A stretch of DNA of 64,000 nucleotides from an uncultured Anaerolineae bacterium (GCA_905479495.1 CAJQMR010000013.1:310001-374000), one strand, 5' to 3'. Positions 44,993-54,452 are shown, counted from the stretch's first letter. Made by a program: numbers and translations. Notes: generated by a model not told the origin, from the letters alone.

Positions 44993-46267
44993 ATGTATAT
45001 GGACAAAACAACAATCCCGCTTGCAAAAATCTTGTACATTGAAGACGATCCCGCCAGTCGGCGACTGGTGCAACGTGTGCTGGATAACAAAGGATACGAT
45101 GTGGTTGTGGCCGCTGATGGGCTTGAAGGCATATCCATGGCCCGCGAACACCATCCAAATCTTATCCTCATGGATATTAATCTACCCAGTATGGATGGCC
45201 GCGAAATTACGACCCGTCTGCGCAGCCTGCCCAACTTTTCAGATACGCCCATTGTAGCCCTCACAGCCAACCACAGCCCAGGGAGCCGTGAATTAGCTCT
45301 GGCCGCTGGCTGCACCGGTTTTCTGACCAAGCCTATTGATGTTTCCGTTTTCCCCAATCAGGTGAATGCTTATCTCAATGGTCACGCCGAACCCTTATCG
45401 AAAGATGAACAAAGCGTACATCTCCAGCGCCATGCCCAAAACTTGGTGGAGCGACTGGAAGGTAAAATCAATGAGTTGGAAAGCGCCAACAAACGTCTCC
45501 GCGAATTGGACCGGCTCAAAAGCGATTTTATTATTATGGTATCGCATGAGTTGCGCACACCGCTCACCTTAATTAGTGGCTATGCCCATTTACTGGATGA
45601 GCAAGTAAAGCAGACCGAGAACACGTTGCCAGCAGAGATGGTATCCGGTGTTGCGGAGGGGCTTAATTTAGGCGTCACACGCATGCGTGATGTTGTAAAC
45701 GAGATTATTAAGGTTGCCCGTATTGCTTCCGGCACGCTTGACCTGGCTTTGGGTCCGGTACGTATTTCCGAAATTGTTCAAGATATTTTTGAAGAGTATG
45801 ATGAAATTTGTCAAAAACGGCGGCTCAACGTACAGGTTGGGGATCTTTCCAAGCTGCCTATCATTCAAGGGGATGGCGAACAGTTAAAGTCGGCCATTTA
45901 CCATATTTTTAGTAACGCGATAAAATACACGCCGGACGGTGGCAGTATTTTTGTAGTAGGACGTGCGGTTGGTGATACAGTTGATTTGATTATTCAAGAT
46001 ACTGGGATTGGCATTCCCGACAGCGAGCACCGGCGCATTTTCGACCAGTTTTACACGTTAGGTTCAATTGAGCATCATTCCACCAGTAAATTTGCGTTTC
46101 AGGGTGGCGGCTTAGGCCTAGGGTTGGCTATTGTGAAGGGAATTATTGAGGCACATAACGGCCGTGTTTGGGTAGAGAGTGAACGTCGCGATCCTGACCA
46201 ATTCCCAGGTAGCACCTTCCATATTTTGCTTCCTTTGGAGCAAGTCAACCAGGCAGCACAACTTTAG
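44993..46267 (+). CDS. Hybrid sensor: receiver domain followed by histidine kinase
   Basis: A 424-residue cytoplasmic protein. Residues 10-125 form a receiver (IEDDPAS, Asp in LMDINLPS, Thr in ALTAN, Lys in TKPID). A coiled coil near 145-175 leads to HisKA with the phospho-acceptor in VSHELRTPL and an HATPase domain with SNAIKYT, DTGIGIP and GGGLGLGLAI. No membrane segment or classic sensor domain, so its input is probably phosphorylation of its own receiver, placing it downstream of another kinase. It follows the operon terminator by 138 bases. Its start could also be the second ATG at 44999. Confidence 0.92.
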   Translation: MYMDKTTIPLAKILYIEDDPASRRLVQRVLDNKGYDVVVAADGLEGISMAREHHPNLILMDINLPSMDGREITTRLRSLPNFSDTPIVALTANHSPGSRELALAAGCTGFLTKPIDVSVFPNQVNAYLNGHAEPLSKDEQSVHLQRHAQNLVERLEGKINELESANKRLRELDRLKSDFIIMVSHELRTPLTLISGYAHLLDEQVKQTENTLPAEMVSGVAEGLNLGVTRMRDVVNEIIKVARIASGTLDLALGPVRISEIVQDIFEEYDEICQKRRLNVQVGDLSKLPIIQGDGEQLKSAIYHIFSNAIKYTPDGGSIFVVGRAVGDTVDLIIQDTGIGIPDSEHRRIFDQFYTLGSIEHHSTSKFAFQGGGLGLGLAIVKGIIEAHNGRVWVESERRDPDQFPGSTFHILLPLEQVNQAAQL

Positions 46268-46420
46268 TTTTAAGCACAACGATCAATCATTTAATACGCG
46301 TTCTCACTTGTTATTATATCCTTGCCCACCTACTCATTTGCACGCCTAATTTTTAAGTCTTAAACTCGTTGGCAAATTTGTTTTCCCATTTTTTCATTTT
46401 TTCAGTCTACATGGAGAAAC

Positions 46421-47419
46421 ATGGCAACGCCATCCAGCAAACCTCCAGCAGAAAGCGTTCCATCCAAAAAAGAAAAGCCGGAAACGTCTGACCACGCAAC
46501 CAGCCAGCAGTGGCAGTTAGGGCTGCTTTGGGGATTATTATCGCCTCTCTTTTTGGGCCTGGTGCCAATTTTAGCGAAGGTAGCCTATGCTGCTGGTGTA
46601 AATGTTTTAACGGTGGTTGCTTTTCGAACAGTCATTGCGGCCGTTTTTTTGTGGCTGGGCATGTTGCTGTTCAAACGGCAGCTCATTCGCAGTTCACTTC
46701 CAGCCGTCCTCAGCAGCATGATCGCCGGAGCGATAAACGGCCTGGGATCTATCTTCTTCTATACCAGCCTTACGCGTATTGATGCATCTCTGGGCCAATT
46801 GGTCAATATCAGCTATTTGGTATTTGTAACGGTCTTTTTGCGGCTGGCCGGGCAAACTATTTCCTTGCTTACCATTTTGCGCACAGCGTTAACCATTGGT
46901 GCTATCTATTTACTCACACGAGGTAGTGCAGGCTCAGCGGACTGGCTGGGAGTGGGCATGATGCTTTTTGCGGCCGTTACCTATGCCATTCAACTGGTGC
47001 TCAGCCAGCGCATCATGTTGGACATTCCCGCCCCCACCATGACCTTGTATGCCATTACGGCTATGGCTGCTGTGGTAACAGTTGCCTGGTTTATTGCGCC
47101 TGTAGACTTACGGTTGGTTAGCACAGACGGTTGGCAAGCCATCGGCCTGATGGCCCTGGTGACGGCCCTTGCCCGCCTGACGCTCTTTTTGGGGGTTAAA
47201 GCAATGGGCAGTATTCAAACGGCCCTGCTGGGCGTGTTTGAGGTCGTGGTAACGATTGCGATTGCGGCCGTTTTTTTGGGAGAGCGTTTAACGTTATTGC
47301 AATGGGTGGGAGCGGCCGTTTTATTGGTAAGTATCTTCCTGGTACGATTCGAAAAAGGGGTACCCCGATTCATCGACTGGTGGCAATTCCTCTGGCGTCG
47401 TTTTTTGCCAAAGAAATAG
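46421..47419 (+). CDS. EamA/DMT-family transporter
   Basis: A 332-residue permease with ten hydrophobic helices in two EamA repeats of five (about residues 30-170 and 180-315) and a charged N-terminal tail rich in Lys, Ser and Pro. The second repeat ends with AAVFLGERLTLLQWVGAAVLLV, the classic EamA pattern. Drug/metabolite exporter; substrate cannot be read from sequence. Single gene with 153 bases of AT-rich DNA upstream. Confidence 0.9.
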   Translation: MATPSSKPPAESVPSKKEKPETSDHATSQQWQLGLLWGLLSPLFLGLVPILAKVAYAAGVNVLTVVAFRTVIAAVFLWLGMLLFKRQLIRSSLPAVLSSMIAGAINGLGSIFFYTSLTRIDASLGQLVNISYLVFVTVFLRLAGQTISLLTILRTALTIGAIYLLTRGSAGSADWLGVGMMLFAAVTYAIQLVLSQRIMLDIPAPTMTLYAITAMAAVVTVAWFIAPVDLRLVSTDGWQAIGLMALVTALARLTLFLGVKAMGSIQTALLGVFEVVVTIAIAAVFLGERLTLLQWVGAAVLLVSIFLVRFEKGVPRFIDWWQFLWRRFLPKK

Positions 47420-47647
47420 CACATTCCTTGCCATTGTTAATTTCCCCTGCTTTGCAACTCCCACGTAAGATCTTTTAGCCAGATGACATCTCAGATTAGA
47501 TATTGTTCGACCTTTATCTAATGTATCAATGAGATTTTATTGTGTCCTACACGTTCCCAGCTATAATGAAACTGTTTGCCGAAGAGCACACAACTCAACA
47601 CATAACATTACACTATGTTTGCAGATTTCAATCTTACCAGAGATCGT

Positions 47648-47718
47648 GTCATACCCGCGCAGGCGGGTATCCATCTTGCTTGCTCACCAGAGTGGATTCC
47701 CGCATTCGCGGGAATGAC
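47648..47718. repeat. REP-like inverted repeat with nested hairpins
   Basis: Two 26-base arms (47648-47673 and 47693-47718) are imperfect inverse copies around a 19-base spacer; each starts or ends with GTCAT/ATGAC and includes CCCGC and GCGGG, so it folds on itself. This GTCATTCCCGCG-type sequence is a widespread family in diverse bacteria. It occupies the middle of the 362-base gap 47420-47781; the rest of the gap shows no gene. Confidence 0.82.
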
Positions 47719-47781
47719 AAATCAAAAGTGCAAAGATGGTGACATTAGCAACTTGCAACAAAAAGGATATTTTGCACCACG

Positions 47782-48786
47782 ATGATTACTGAATTGATAA
47801 ATGGCAGTGATGCATTCACATTGTTAGCCGACGAGTGGGATGCATTAGCCCAGCGCGGCATGACCGATACTCCCTTTCAAACGTTAGCTTACCAAAAAGC
47901 GTGGTGGACCCATTTGCATCCTGAAAACGGCCGTCTCCACACCGTCACCGCCCGCAACGAGCAGAAAGAGCTGCTGGCCATCGCCTGTCTATATAATCTT
48001 GACGGTGCACTTTACTTTAATGGCTGTGTGGAAGAAACAGATTATCTCGACCTGATCACCCGCGCCGAACATGCTGAAGCCGCCTGGCAAGCTATCCTCG
48101 ACTGCTTGTGTAGCCCCAACTTTCCTGAATGGCACTCAATAGACCTGTGCAATATTCCCGAAACCTCCCCCTCGCGCACCATTTTGGCCACAGAAGCGCA
48201 GCGGCGAGGTTTTTTGTTTAACGAGCAAGTCAACGAAGTATGCCCCGTTATTCCCCTTGCCGATACGTTTGAGGGTTATTTAGATAGTATCGACAGCAAA
48301 CAGCGGCGGGAAATTAACCGCAAGCTGCGCCGTGCCCAAGGGGCTGATGCCGAACTTGTTGTGGTGGGGCCAGAGGATGATGTGGATACGGCCGTATCCG
48401 ACTTCCTGGACCTGCTGCAAAAAAGCACCTTTGAAAAACGAGACTGGCTCACAGACGGCCGTCGCGCTGTATTCTACGACGCCGCTCGCGCCGCCCAAGA
48501 AGCAGGCACCCTCAACCTGCTCTTCATTGAGGTACGCGGCAAAAAAGCGGCTGGCCTGTTCAACTTCGACTATAAAGATCGCATCTGGGTTTACAACTCT
48601 GGCCTGGACCCCGCCCTGTTTGGCGCTCTCAGCCTGGGCGTCGTCATCACAGCCAAAGCGATTGAGTATGCCATTGAAAACGGCCGTAAATCCTTCGACT
48701 TCCTGCGCGGCAACGAAACCTACAAATACCGCTTTGGTGCCCAAGACACCACCATTTACCGAATTCATCTGGAACCAGCTTCCTGA
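47782..48786 (+). CDS. GNAT/FemAB-like acyltransferase (BioF2-like)
   Basis: A 334-residue protein of the GNAT superfamily found near glycan and exosortase genes. KQRREINRKLRRAQG (about 173-187) and FDFLRGNETYKYRFGAQDT near the end are typical of this family, with two GNAT-like halves. It probably adds an acyl or aminoacyl group to a sugar or peptide. It is 17 bases before the glycosyltransferase gene, hence likely one transcript. No ribosome site is clear apart from AAAGGA. Confidence 0.85.
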   Translation: MITELINGSDAFTLLADEWDALAQRGMTDTPFQTLAYQKAWWTHLHPENGRLHTVTARNEQKELLAIACLYNLDGALYFNGCVEETDYLDLITRAEHAEAAWQAILDCLCSPNFPEWHSIDLCNIPETSPSRTILATEAQRRGFLFNEQVNEVCPVIPLADTFEGYLDSIDSKQRREINRKLRRAQGADAELVVVGPEDDVDTAVSDFLDLLQKSTFEKRDWLTDGRRAVFYDAARAAQEAGTLNLLFIEVRGKKAAGLFNFDYKDRIWVYNSGLDPALFGALSLGVVITAKAIEYAIENGRKSFDFLRGNETYKYRFGAQDTTIYRIHLEPAS

Positions 48787-48803
48787 TTCCTTTGGAGCAA
48801 AAA

Positions 48804-50081
48804 ATGACACAAGCAGCCACACCAAAAATTCGACGCGTTGCCTTGCTTAGCGTCCACACCTGTCCGCTGGCCATGCTGGGCGGCAAAAAAACCGGCGGCA
48901 TGAACGTCTACGTGCGCGACTTCAGCCGCGAACTAGGCCGCCAGGGCATCCTCGTTGACGTCTTCACCCGCTCCCAGGATGACTGCGCCCCCCGTATCGT
49001 GCACGATTTGGGCAATGGGGGCCGCGTCATCCACATCGTGGCTGGCCCGGAAAGACCAATCCCTGTTGACCAGGTGGGCAACTACCTTGATGAATTCACC
49101 GCAGGTGTGCTCACTTTCGCCGCCAGCGAAAACATTCAGTACGATCTCATCCACAGCCATTACTGGCTCTCTGGGCTGGTCGCCGATAAGCTGCGCGATG
49201 CATGGCAGGTGCCTATCGTGCACATGTTCCACACCCTGGGCCACATGAAAAACAAGATCGCCCAAAGCGACAGCCAGCGCGCCTCAGATGCCCGTCTGGC
49301 TGGTGAATATCAGGTGATGACCCTGGCCGATAAGCTCATCGCCGCCACCCTTGCCGAAGAAGCGCAGCTTATCGAGCTGTACGATGCCGATCCCGCCAAA
49401 ATTGCCATCATTCCCCCCGGCGTTGATTTGGAGCGGTTCCAGCCCATCATTAAAGAGACCGCCAAGAAACGCGTGGGCATTCCCTGCGGCGACACCAACA
49501 TCCTGTTCGCCGGGCGCATCGAGCCGCTCAAAGGGATCGACACGATGCTGCGGGCCATGGCCCTCATCCAGGAGCGCCGCCCAGAAGTGCTGCACAACGC
49601 CTGCATGGCCATCATTGGCGGCGACCCGTGGGCCGACGACCTGGACGAAGAAATGGCCCGCCTGCAACAGTTGCGCCACGACTTGGATATTCACGATTTG
49701 GTCACTTTCTTGGGAGCCAAAGACCAGGATTTGCTGCCCAATTATTACGCCGCCGCTGAGATGGTCGTCATGCCCTCGCACTACGAAAGTTTTGGCATGG
49801 TGGCCCTGGAAGCAATGGCGATGGGCACCCCGGTCATTGCCTCAGAAGTCGGTGGATTGGCGCATCTGGTGAAACATGGCGTAACGGGCTACCACGTGCC
49901 CAGCCGCGACCCAGAAGCGTTAGCCGCGCGCATCTACGAGCTGCTCTCCAATAAAGATTGTCGCCAACTGCTTGGCCAACAAGCCCGTGACTATGCTCGG
50001 CAGTACGCCTGGCCCAACATTGTAAGCCGCATGTTGACAGTTTATGAAGACGTGGTGGCGGGGGAAATGGTAATTGAGTAA
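48804..50081 (+). CDS. Family 4 glycosyltransferase, MshA/sucrose-phosphate synthase-like
   Basis: A 425-residue GT-B enzyme. GGKKTGGMNVYVRDFSRELG near the N-terminus and HSHYWLSG are typical of the MshA (inositol-phosphate GlcNAc transferase) and sucrose-phosphate synthase branch. The C-terminal domain has LFAGRIEPLKGID and SHYESFGMVALEAMAMGTPV with the EX7E motif. The true donor and acceptor are unknown. I chose ATG 48804, with TTGGAG 6 bases before it, over a TTG at 48792. The final residues Val-Ile-Glu and the stop codon are encoded by the start of a heptad hairpin repeat. Confidence 0.9.
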   Translation: MTQAATPKIRRVALLSVHTCPLAMLGGKKTGGMNVYVRDFSRELGRQGILVDVFTRSQDDCAPRIVHDLGNGGRVIHIVAGPERPIPVDQVGNYLDEFTAGVLTFAASENIQYDLIHSHYWLSGLVADKLRDAWQVPIVHMFHTLGHMKNKIAQSDSQRASDARLAGEYQVMTLADKLIAATLAEEAQLIELYDADPAKIAIIPPGVDLERFQPIIKETAKKRVGIPCGDTNILFAGRIEPLKGIDTMLRAMALIQERRPEVLHNACMAIIGGDPWADDLDEEMARLQQLRHDLDIHDLVTFLGAKDQDLLPNYYAAAEMVVMPSHYESFGMVALEAMAMGTPVIASEVGGLAHLVKHGVTGYHVPSRDPEALAARIYELLSNKDCRQLLGQQARDYARQYAWPNIVSRMLTVYEDVVAGEMVIE

Positions 50082-50144
50082 TTAGTAATTGGGTAATTGA
50101 GCAGCAAAATTACCAATTACTCAATTACTCAATTACCCAATTAC
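50069..50144. repeat. Heptad hairpin element overlapping a stop codon
   Basis: Repeated TAATTGRG-type heptads (50069-50100) are inverted at 50110-50144, giving a long AT-rich hairpin with a short loop. It begins inside the glycosyltransferase gene and supplies its TAA (50079-50081). It lies between convergent genes and probably ends transcription on both strands. Confidence 0.82.
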
Positions 50145-50150
50145 ATTCTT

Positions 50151-51512
50151 CTATTCCGGTTTAATCAGTTCCAGACCGCCCATATACGGCCGTAACACCT
50201 CTGGCACCACAATTGACCCATCCGCCTGCTGATTATTCTCCATGATGGCAATCATGACGCGAGGCAGCGCCAGGCCGCTGGCGTTGAGCGTGTGCGGGTA
50301 TTGCAGCTTGCCGCCTTCTGTAGGCCGATATTTGATGTTCGAGCGCCGCGCCTGGAAATCTTCCGCATTACTGATCGAGCTGACTTCTAGCCATTCGTTG
50401 CAACCAGCGGCCCACACCTCAATGTCGTACGTCTTAGCCATCGAGAAGCCGACGTCGCCCGTGGCCAAATCGACAAACCGATAACGGAACCCCAGCGCGT
50501 CGCAGATGTCCTGAGCGTACTGCTTCATATCTTCCAGCACTTCGTAGCTCTTGTCCGGATGGACAAACTGGTACATCTCCACCTTGTCGAACTGGTGGCC
50601 GCGCTTGATGCCGCGCACGTCCTTGCCCGCGCTCATCTTCTCCCGCCGCCAGCAGGGCGTGTAGGCCACGTACTTCAGCGGCAGATCGGTCTCATCAAGA
50701 ATTTCGTCGCGGTGCAGGCTGGTCAGGGCAATTTCGGCCGTCCCCAACCACATGAAATCTTCCTCGGCGTCGCGGTAGATGTTGTCGAAGAATTTGGGCA
50801 ACTGGCCCGCCCCCTCAAACACGTACGAGCGCACCATAAATGGCGGATAAATTTCGGTGAAGCCGTGCTTCTCCAGGTGCGTGTTCAGCATGAACTGGAT
50901 GAGCGCCCGCTGCAAACGTGCCCCAGCCCCGCGCAAAATGTAAAAGCGGCTGCCGCTCAGCTTCACCCCACGCTCAAAATCAATGATGTTGAGTTCTGGC
51001 CCTAAATCCCAGTGGGGCTTTGGCTCAAAATCAAACTGCGGCTCCGGTGCGCCTTGCGGCTCGTGGAACACGTTGTGGGCTTCGTCCGGGCCGATGGGAA
51101 CACTTTCGTGGGTCAGGTTCGGCACCCATAGCAGATTCTCGTTCAGGCGGGTTTCCACTTCGCGCAGTTCCTCATCATAAACAGCAATCTGCTCACCAAT
51201 TTTGCGCGGAGCGTCTTTGGCGTTCTCAGCTTCGGCAGCCAGCTTTTTAACCTCCGCCTTCAGGGCGTCGGCGGCTGGCCCAGCTTCGGTGCGCTTTAGC
51301 TCCGCCTCTTTTTTCTTGAGGTTCCCCATAAAACGGCCGATCTGTTTGGAGGCACTGTTCCGCTGACGACGCAGCTCTTCCACCTCCTGCAAAATCTCAC
51401 GGCGACGGCCGTCATCGGCCAAAATCTGATCAATGGGGGCCTCGGCGTTGCGCTTGGCAACTTGTTCTTTGACCCACTCTGGTTTTTCACGAATCAAGTT
51501 AATATCTAGCAT
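50151..51512 (-). CDS. serS: Seryl-tRNA synthetase
   Basis: A 453-residue class II synthetase that charges tRNA-Ser. The N-terminal 110 residues form the long two-helix coiled-coil arm that grips the tRNA variable arm. The catalytic domain shows motif 2 in YVAYTPCWRREKMSAGKDVRGIKRGHQF and motif 3 in LNASGLALPRVMIAIMENNQ, both typical of SerS. Length is slightly above the usual 420-430. Expression is governed by a T-box leader (51724-52018). The stop falls 7 bases from a hairpin repeat. Confidence 0.97.
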   Translation of the reverse strand: MLDINLIREKPEWVKEQVAKRNAEAPIDQILADDGRRREILQEVEELRRQRNSASKQIGRFMGNLKKKEAELKRTEAGPAADALKAEVKKLAAEAENAKDAPRKIGEQIAVYDEELREVETRLNENLLWVPNLTHESVPIGPDEAHNVFHEPQGAPEPQFDFEPKPHWDLGPELNIIDFERGVKLSGSRFYILRGAGARLQRALIQFMLNTHLEKHGFTEIYPPFMVRSYVFEGAGQLPKFFDNIYRDAEEDFMWLGTAEIALTSLHRDEILDETDLPLKYVAYTPCWRREKMSAGKDVRGIKRGHQFDKVEMYQFVHPDKSYEVLEDMKQYAQDICDALGFRYRFVDLATGDVGFSMAKTYDIEVWAAGCNEWLEVSSISNAEDFQARRSNIKYRPTEGGKLQYPHTLNASGLALPRVMIAIMENNQQADGSIVVPEVLRPYMGGLELIKPE

Positions 51513-51723
51513 CAGGTTCTCCTAAAAGATTTAACGCAAAGGCGCGGAGGCGCAGAGAATAATTTGAAACTGTTTGGGACGCGCTTTGCTTTCATTACGA
51601 TTTGTAAAGTTTGGTCAATGTATGTGGCAACTAGATATGGAGGTGGCGGCGGTGGCAAAACGGCCGTTTCGCATCCATCGTGCTTGTTTTGGCATAATTT
51701 GTCTCATCACAAACCTCCATCAG

Positions 51724-52018
51724 AAAATAAAAAGCCCCCTCGTCTGATTATCCAGGACGAGGGGGCCCGTGGTGCCACCTGGTTTCATCGGTATTCAGTT
51801 TTCAGTAGGCCAGTATTCAGTTTTTACTGATTACTGTTTTACTGATCACCGATTACTGATCTCAAAAGCTGTAACGGGCTGACCCGGCTGACCTTGTTTC
51901 GGCAGCGACTCTGGAGTGGATTTCTGGCTGGCCAATCATTCGCTTGCACCGTCCGCGAACTCTCTGGGGATTGATACGGCCGTACTTGTCTCTGTCATCG
52001 TCGGTGTGTATCTTGTTG
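51724..52018 (-). promoter_or_regulatory. T-box riboswitch, serine specific, upstream of serS
   Basis: Read on the minus strand. Stem I contains AGAGAG (51965-51960) and GGTGCAAG (51950-51943). Two possible specifiers, at 51920-51918 and 51915-51913, are both TCC (Ser codon UCC). The T-box AGGTGGCACCAC (51780-51769) includes TGGC, which pairs with a tRNA end of G-C-C-A; bacterial tRNA-Ser has G at that position. A competing terminator pairs GGCCCCCTCGTC (51767-51756) with GACGAGGGGGC (51744-51734), followed by TTTTTATTTT. Uncharged tRNA-Ser would stabilise the antiterminator and raise serS expression. Distance to serS ATG is about 210 bases. Confidence 0.93.
51786..51861. repeat. Heptad hairpin element inside the T-box leader
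   Basis: Tandem and inverted CAGTAAT/ACTGAAT-type units between Stem I and the antiterminator, for example CAGTAATCAGT facing ACTGAATACTG. They occupy the place where Stem II/III normally lie. Confidence 0.75.
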
Positions 52019-52024
52019 CTGGGC

Positions 52025-52053
52025 ATTATAGCTGGGGGAGAAACGGCCGTCAA
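52025..52053 (-). promoter_or_regulatory. serS (T-box) promoter
   Basis: On the minus strand TTGACG (52053-52048) and TATAAT (52030-52025) with a 17-base spacer. Start of transcription near 52018, just before the T-box Stem I. The -35 overlaps a copy of ACGGCCGT. Confidence 0.85.
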
Positions 52054-52066
52054 CTTCACAAAATAA

Positions 52067-52145
52067 ACACGAATGTGACGAATAGACGAATGACACGAAT
52101 TTTTTTCTTGATTCGTATTATTCGTTCATTCGTGGGATTCGTGGT
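52067..52145. repeat. 8-9-mer hairpin element overlapping the GNAT stop codon
   Basis: Four ACGAAT-centred units (52067-52100) face four ATTCGT-centred units (52110-52145), making a long hairpin with a T-rich loop. The GNAT gene's last codons (His-Glu-Ser-His-Glu and TGA at 52126-52128) are made of the repeat. Confidence 0.8.
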
Positions 52146-52995
52146 CAAAGAAATAGTATTCGTGGAAGTCAGCAACGGCCGTATAGCCAATCTTCTCATA
52201 AATGTGATTGGACACCGGATTGCTCAAGTCTGTAAACAGCGTGCAGAACTGGTAACCGTCGTCCAGTAGCTGTTGGCTAAGCGTAGCAACGCAGGCGGTA
52301 GCGTAGCCGCGGCCACGCAGGTCGGCGGGGGTGTAGACCAGCGAAACAGTGATGCCGTGCCGCGTGGGGCGGGCTTTGGCGGCCATCGTGACCGGCTCGC
52401 CGGCTTCATTTTCCCATAAAAACAAATCTTCGTTTTGCATCTTGCCCCGCGCTAACAGCTCTGCCGATTCCAAATCATCCCGAATGTGGGCATCTTCATG
52501 GAATGCCTGAACCCAACCCACCACCCGCTCAAAATCATCGGCTGCGGCTAGGCGGAGTTGGCCGGAAGGCAAAGTGAGCGGCTGAACCTGGCGCAGTTCA
52601 AAAACGCGCTGCCGCGTGCCTGGCTGGGGGGAACGGCCGTTTTCCTTCTCCCACATTTCCGCCCAGGCATCCGCCACATTGGCTGGCCCCAGCACCGCGG
52701 GCACCGTCCAACGGCTACCCTCTAAAACATCCCACAATGCTTGCACCACCGGCTGGCAGTTGGCCAAATGAGTGTAGAGGATCATTTTGCGCGGCGGAGT
52801 CATCACCGCTGCCCCGACCAATTCGCCGCCATCCTCCACCACCGCCAGAAACGGCCGTCTCCGCCGCCGGGGTGCGCTGTGACTCAGCCGAAAAGCGATA
52901 CCCAGCATAAGGCCATTTAATGATTCGTGCTCTTCTAGGTATGTAAGAGCAGTTTCTAAAAAGTTACTGGCATTGTTGAATTTGGTCACTTTCAT
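52126..52995 (-). CDS. GNAT-family N-acetyltransferase
   Basis: A 289-residue protein with a C-terminal GNAT domain (about 140-280): VSLVYTPADLRGRGYATACVA is the acetyl-CoA-binding R/QxxGxG/A motif, and YQFCTLFTDLSNPVSNHIYEKIGY the following strand and helix. The N-terminal half is a degenerate GNAT-like fold. Target unknown. I prefer ATG 52995; a TTG at 53016 would add 7 residues and overlap the upstream gene by 4 bases. The C-terminal residues are encoded by a repeat hairpin. Confidence 0.87.
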   Translation of the reverse strand: MKVTKFNNASNFLETALTYLEEHESLNGLMLGIAFRLSHSAPRRRRRPFLAVVEDGGELVGAAVMTPPRKMILYTHLANCQPVVQALWDVLEGSRWTVPAVLGPANVADAWAEMWEKENGRSPQPGTRQRVFELRQVQPLTLPSGQLRLAAADDFERVVGWVQAFHEDAHIRDDLESAELLARGKMQNEDLFLWENEAGEPVTMAAKARPTRHGITVSLVYTPADLRGRGYATACVATLSQQLLDDGYQFCTLFTDLSNPVSNHIYEKIGYTAVADFHEYYFFDHESHE

Positions 52996-53012
52996 AATTG
53001 TTATGAGAAAAT

Positions 53013-54452
53013 TCAAGGTGCAGGTTGTAACTGAGCCATGAATTCATTTACGGTCGTATCTGTTAATTTCACCCGTTCAGCACCGTCAACAGCCACCATA
53101 TAAATATCTTGCTGGCCAGCCTGGCTCCAAGTAAACAAAATGCCTGTACCATCAGGCAACCAACCAAAAACACCCTCAAATGGTTCATCGTTTGTTAACT
53201 GGTTAATATGAGATCCATCTGCATCCGCCACAAAAAGATCATACGTTCCATTGCGGTTAGAAACAAACGCCATCTGGCTGCCATCTGGCGAAAAACCACG
53301 CAGGTAATCACCCATGCCCAAAGCCGGATTACGTACGAGAGTCATATCATTCATGTTAAACATTAGTGATTCAGTGGGGAAATTATCGTCATCCAAATCA
53401 GTTACTTGACCAAATAGCAGCATACCATCTGAAGACCAGTTCCAATTGCGGCCAACCCAAGAAGAAATCTGGATCACTTCCTGGGGTGACTCATGCTGAT
53501 AAAGGTAAACACCAGATTGTAAATTCACAATCCATGCGCCATCTGGTGACCAAGCAAGGGCAGGATCGCCCCAAAACTCTGTCGTGTTATCCTCAATCGA
53601 CACGGGTGTAGGTCTCGTGATTGTTGTCAGGGTGGCATCATTTAGATCGAGTGACATGACATTCCTATCCCAAACAAAAGCAATATGATTTTTATCTGGA
53701 GACCATGCTGGTGAAAACGCAGAACTAACTCCATTGTAATCGGGCTGAGATTTTAAAGCAGCTACACTTTCTACCAGGGTCAAACCTGTGCCATCTGCAT
53801 TGACAATATAAAGTTCCCCATCTGAAACAAGAGCCAATTGCATCCCATCAGGTGACCATGTATAAGACGGTGCTGCTCGATAAACGTTAAAATCTACCGG
53901 TATGGATAATTCTACCAGATTAGAACCATCTGCGTTCATAATTCCCATTTGAAACTGCTTGTCTCCCGAATTGGATGAGTTTGGGGACGTAATGCCGTCA
54001 TTCATAAAAGCGAACGCTATTCGTGACCCATCGGGCGACCAAGAAAAATTGACACCATAGCCTAATCGCTCCGGATAATAATCTTCGGGCAAGGTGCGGC
54101 TGGGTGCAGCAAATTCTATACGCTCTGAACCATCGGTATTCATCACCCCTAACTGATAAGCATGGCTTTCTTCATTCCAAAAGGCGAAGGCAATCAGGCG
54201 ATTTGGCGTTGGTGTAGCTGTGGCCGTAGCCGTTGGTTCTACGGTGGGAACTTGTGTGGGCGGCAAGGATGTTTCTGTTGGTTCACTAGTTGGCGTTTCT
54301 GTAGGCATGGCTGTAATGGTAGGCTGGGGCGTGTGTGTGCTGGTGGAAACGGCCGTTGCCAATTCTACAACTTCTTCTGGATTATTGGTGTTGGCACAAG
54401 CTGAAATAAGCCATGTCAACATGATAATGAGCACGATACTGTATTTTTTCAT
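53013..54452 (-). CDS. Lipoprotein with TolB/PD40-type beta-propeller
   Basis: A 479-residue exported protein. A signal peptide with lipobox LISAC (Cys near residue 20) anchors it to the membrane. Next comes a Thr/Pro-rich linker (about 30-85), then six or more WD40-like/PD40 repeats with WSPDGSRIAF, WSPDGMQLAL, WSPDKNHIAF, WSPDGAWIV, FSPDGSQMAF and WLPDGTGILF. Such propellers usually mediate protein contacts; role unknown. Minus-strand with the GNAT gene 17 bases downstream, so possibly one operon. Confidence 0.87.
   Translation of the reverse strand: MKKYSIVLIIMLTWLISACANTNNPEEVVELATAVSTSTHTPQPTITAMPTETPTSEPTETSLPPTQVPTVEPTATATATPTPNRLIAFAFWNEESHAYQLGVMNTDGSERIEFAAPSRTLPEDYYPERLGYGVNFSWSPDGSRIAFAFMNDGITSPNSSNSGDKQFQMGIMNADGSNLVELSIPVDFNVYRAAPSYTWSPDGMQLALVSDGELYIVNADGTGLTLVESVAALKSQPDYNGVSSAFSPAWSPDKNHIAFVWDRNVMSLDLNDATLTTITRPTPVSIEDNTTEFWGDPALAWSPDGAWIVNLQSGVYLYQHESPQEVIQISSWVGRNWNWSSDGMLLFGQVTDLDDDNFPTESLMFNMNDMTLVRNPALGMGDYLRGFSPDGSQMAFVSNRNGTYDLFVADADGSHINQLTNDEPFEGVFGWLPDGTGILFTWSQAGQQDIYMVAVDGAERVKLTDTTVNEFMAQLQPAP

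Noticed and set aside
47529..47742. Two short plus-strand frames in the 47420-47781 gap
   Set aside because: They are translations through the REP-like repeat and have no ribosome site.
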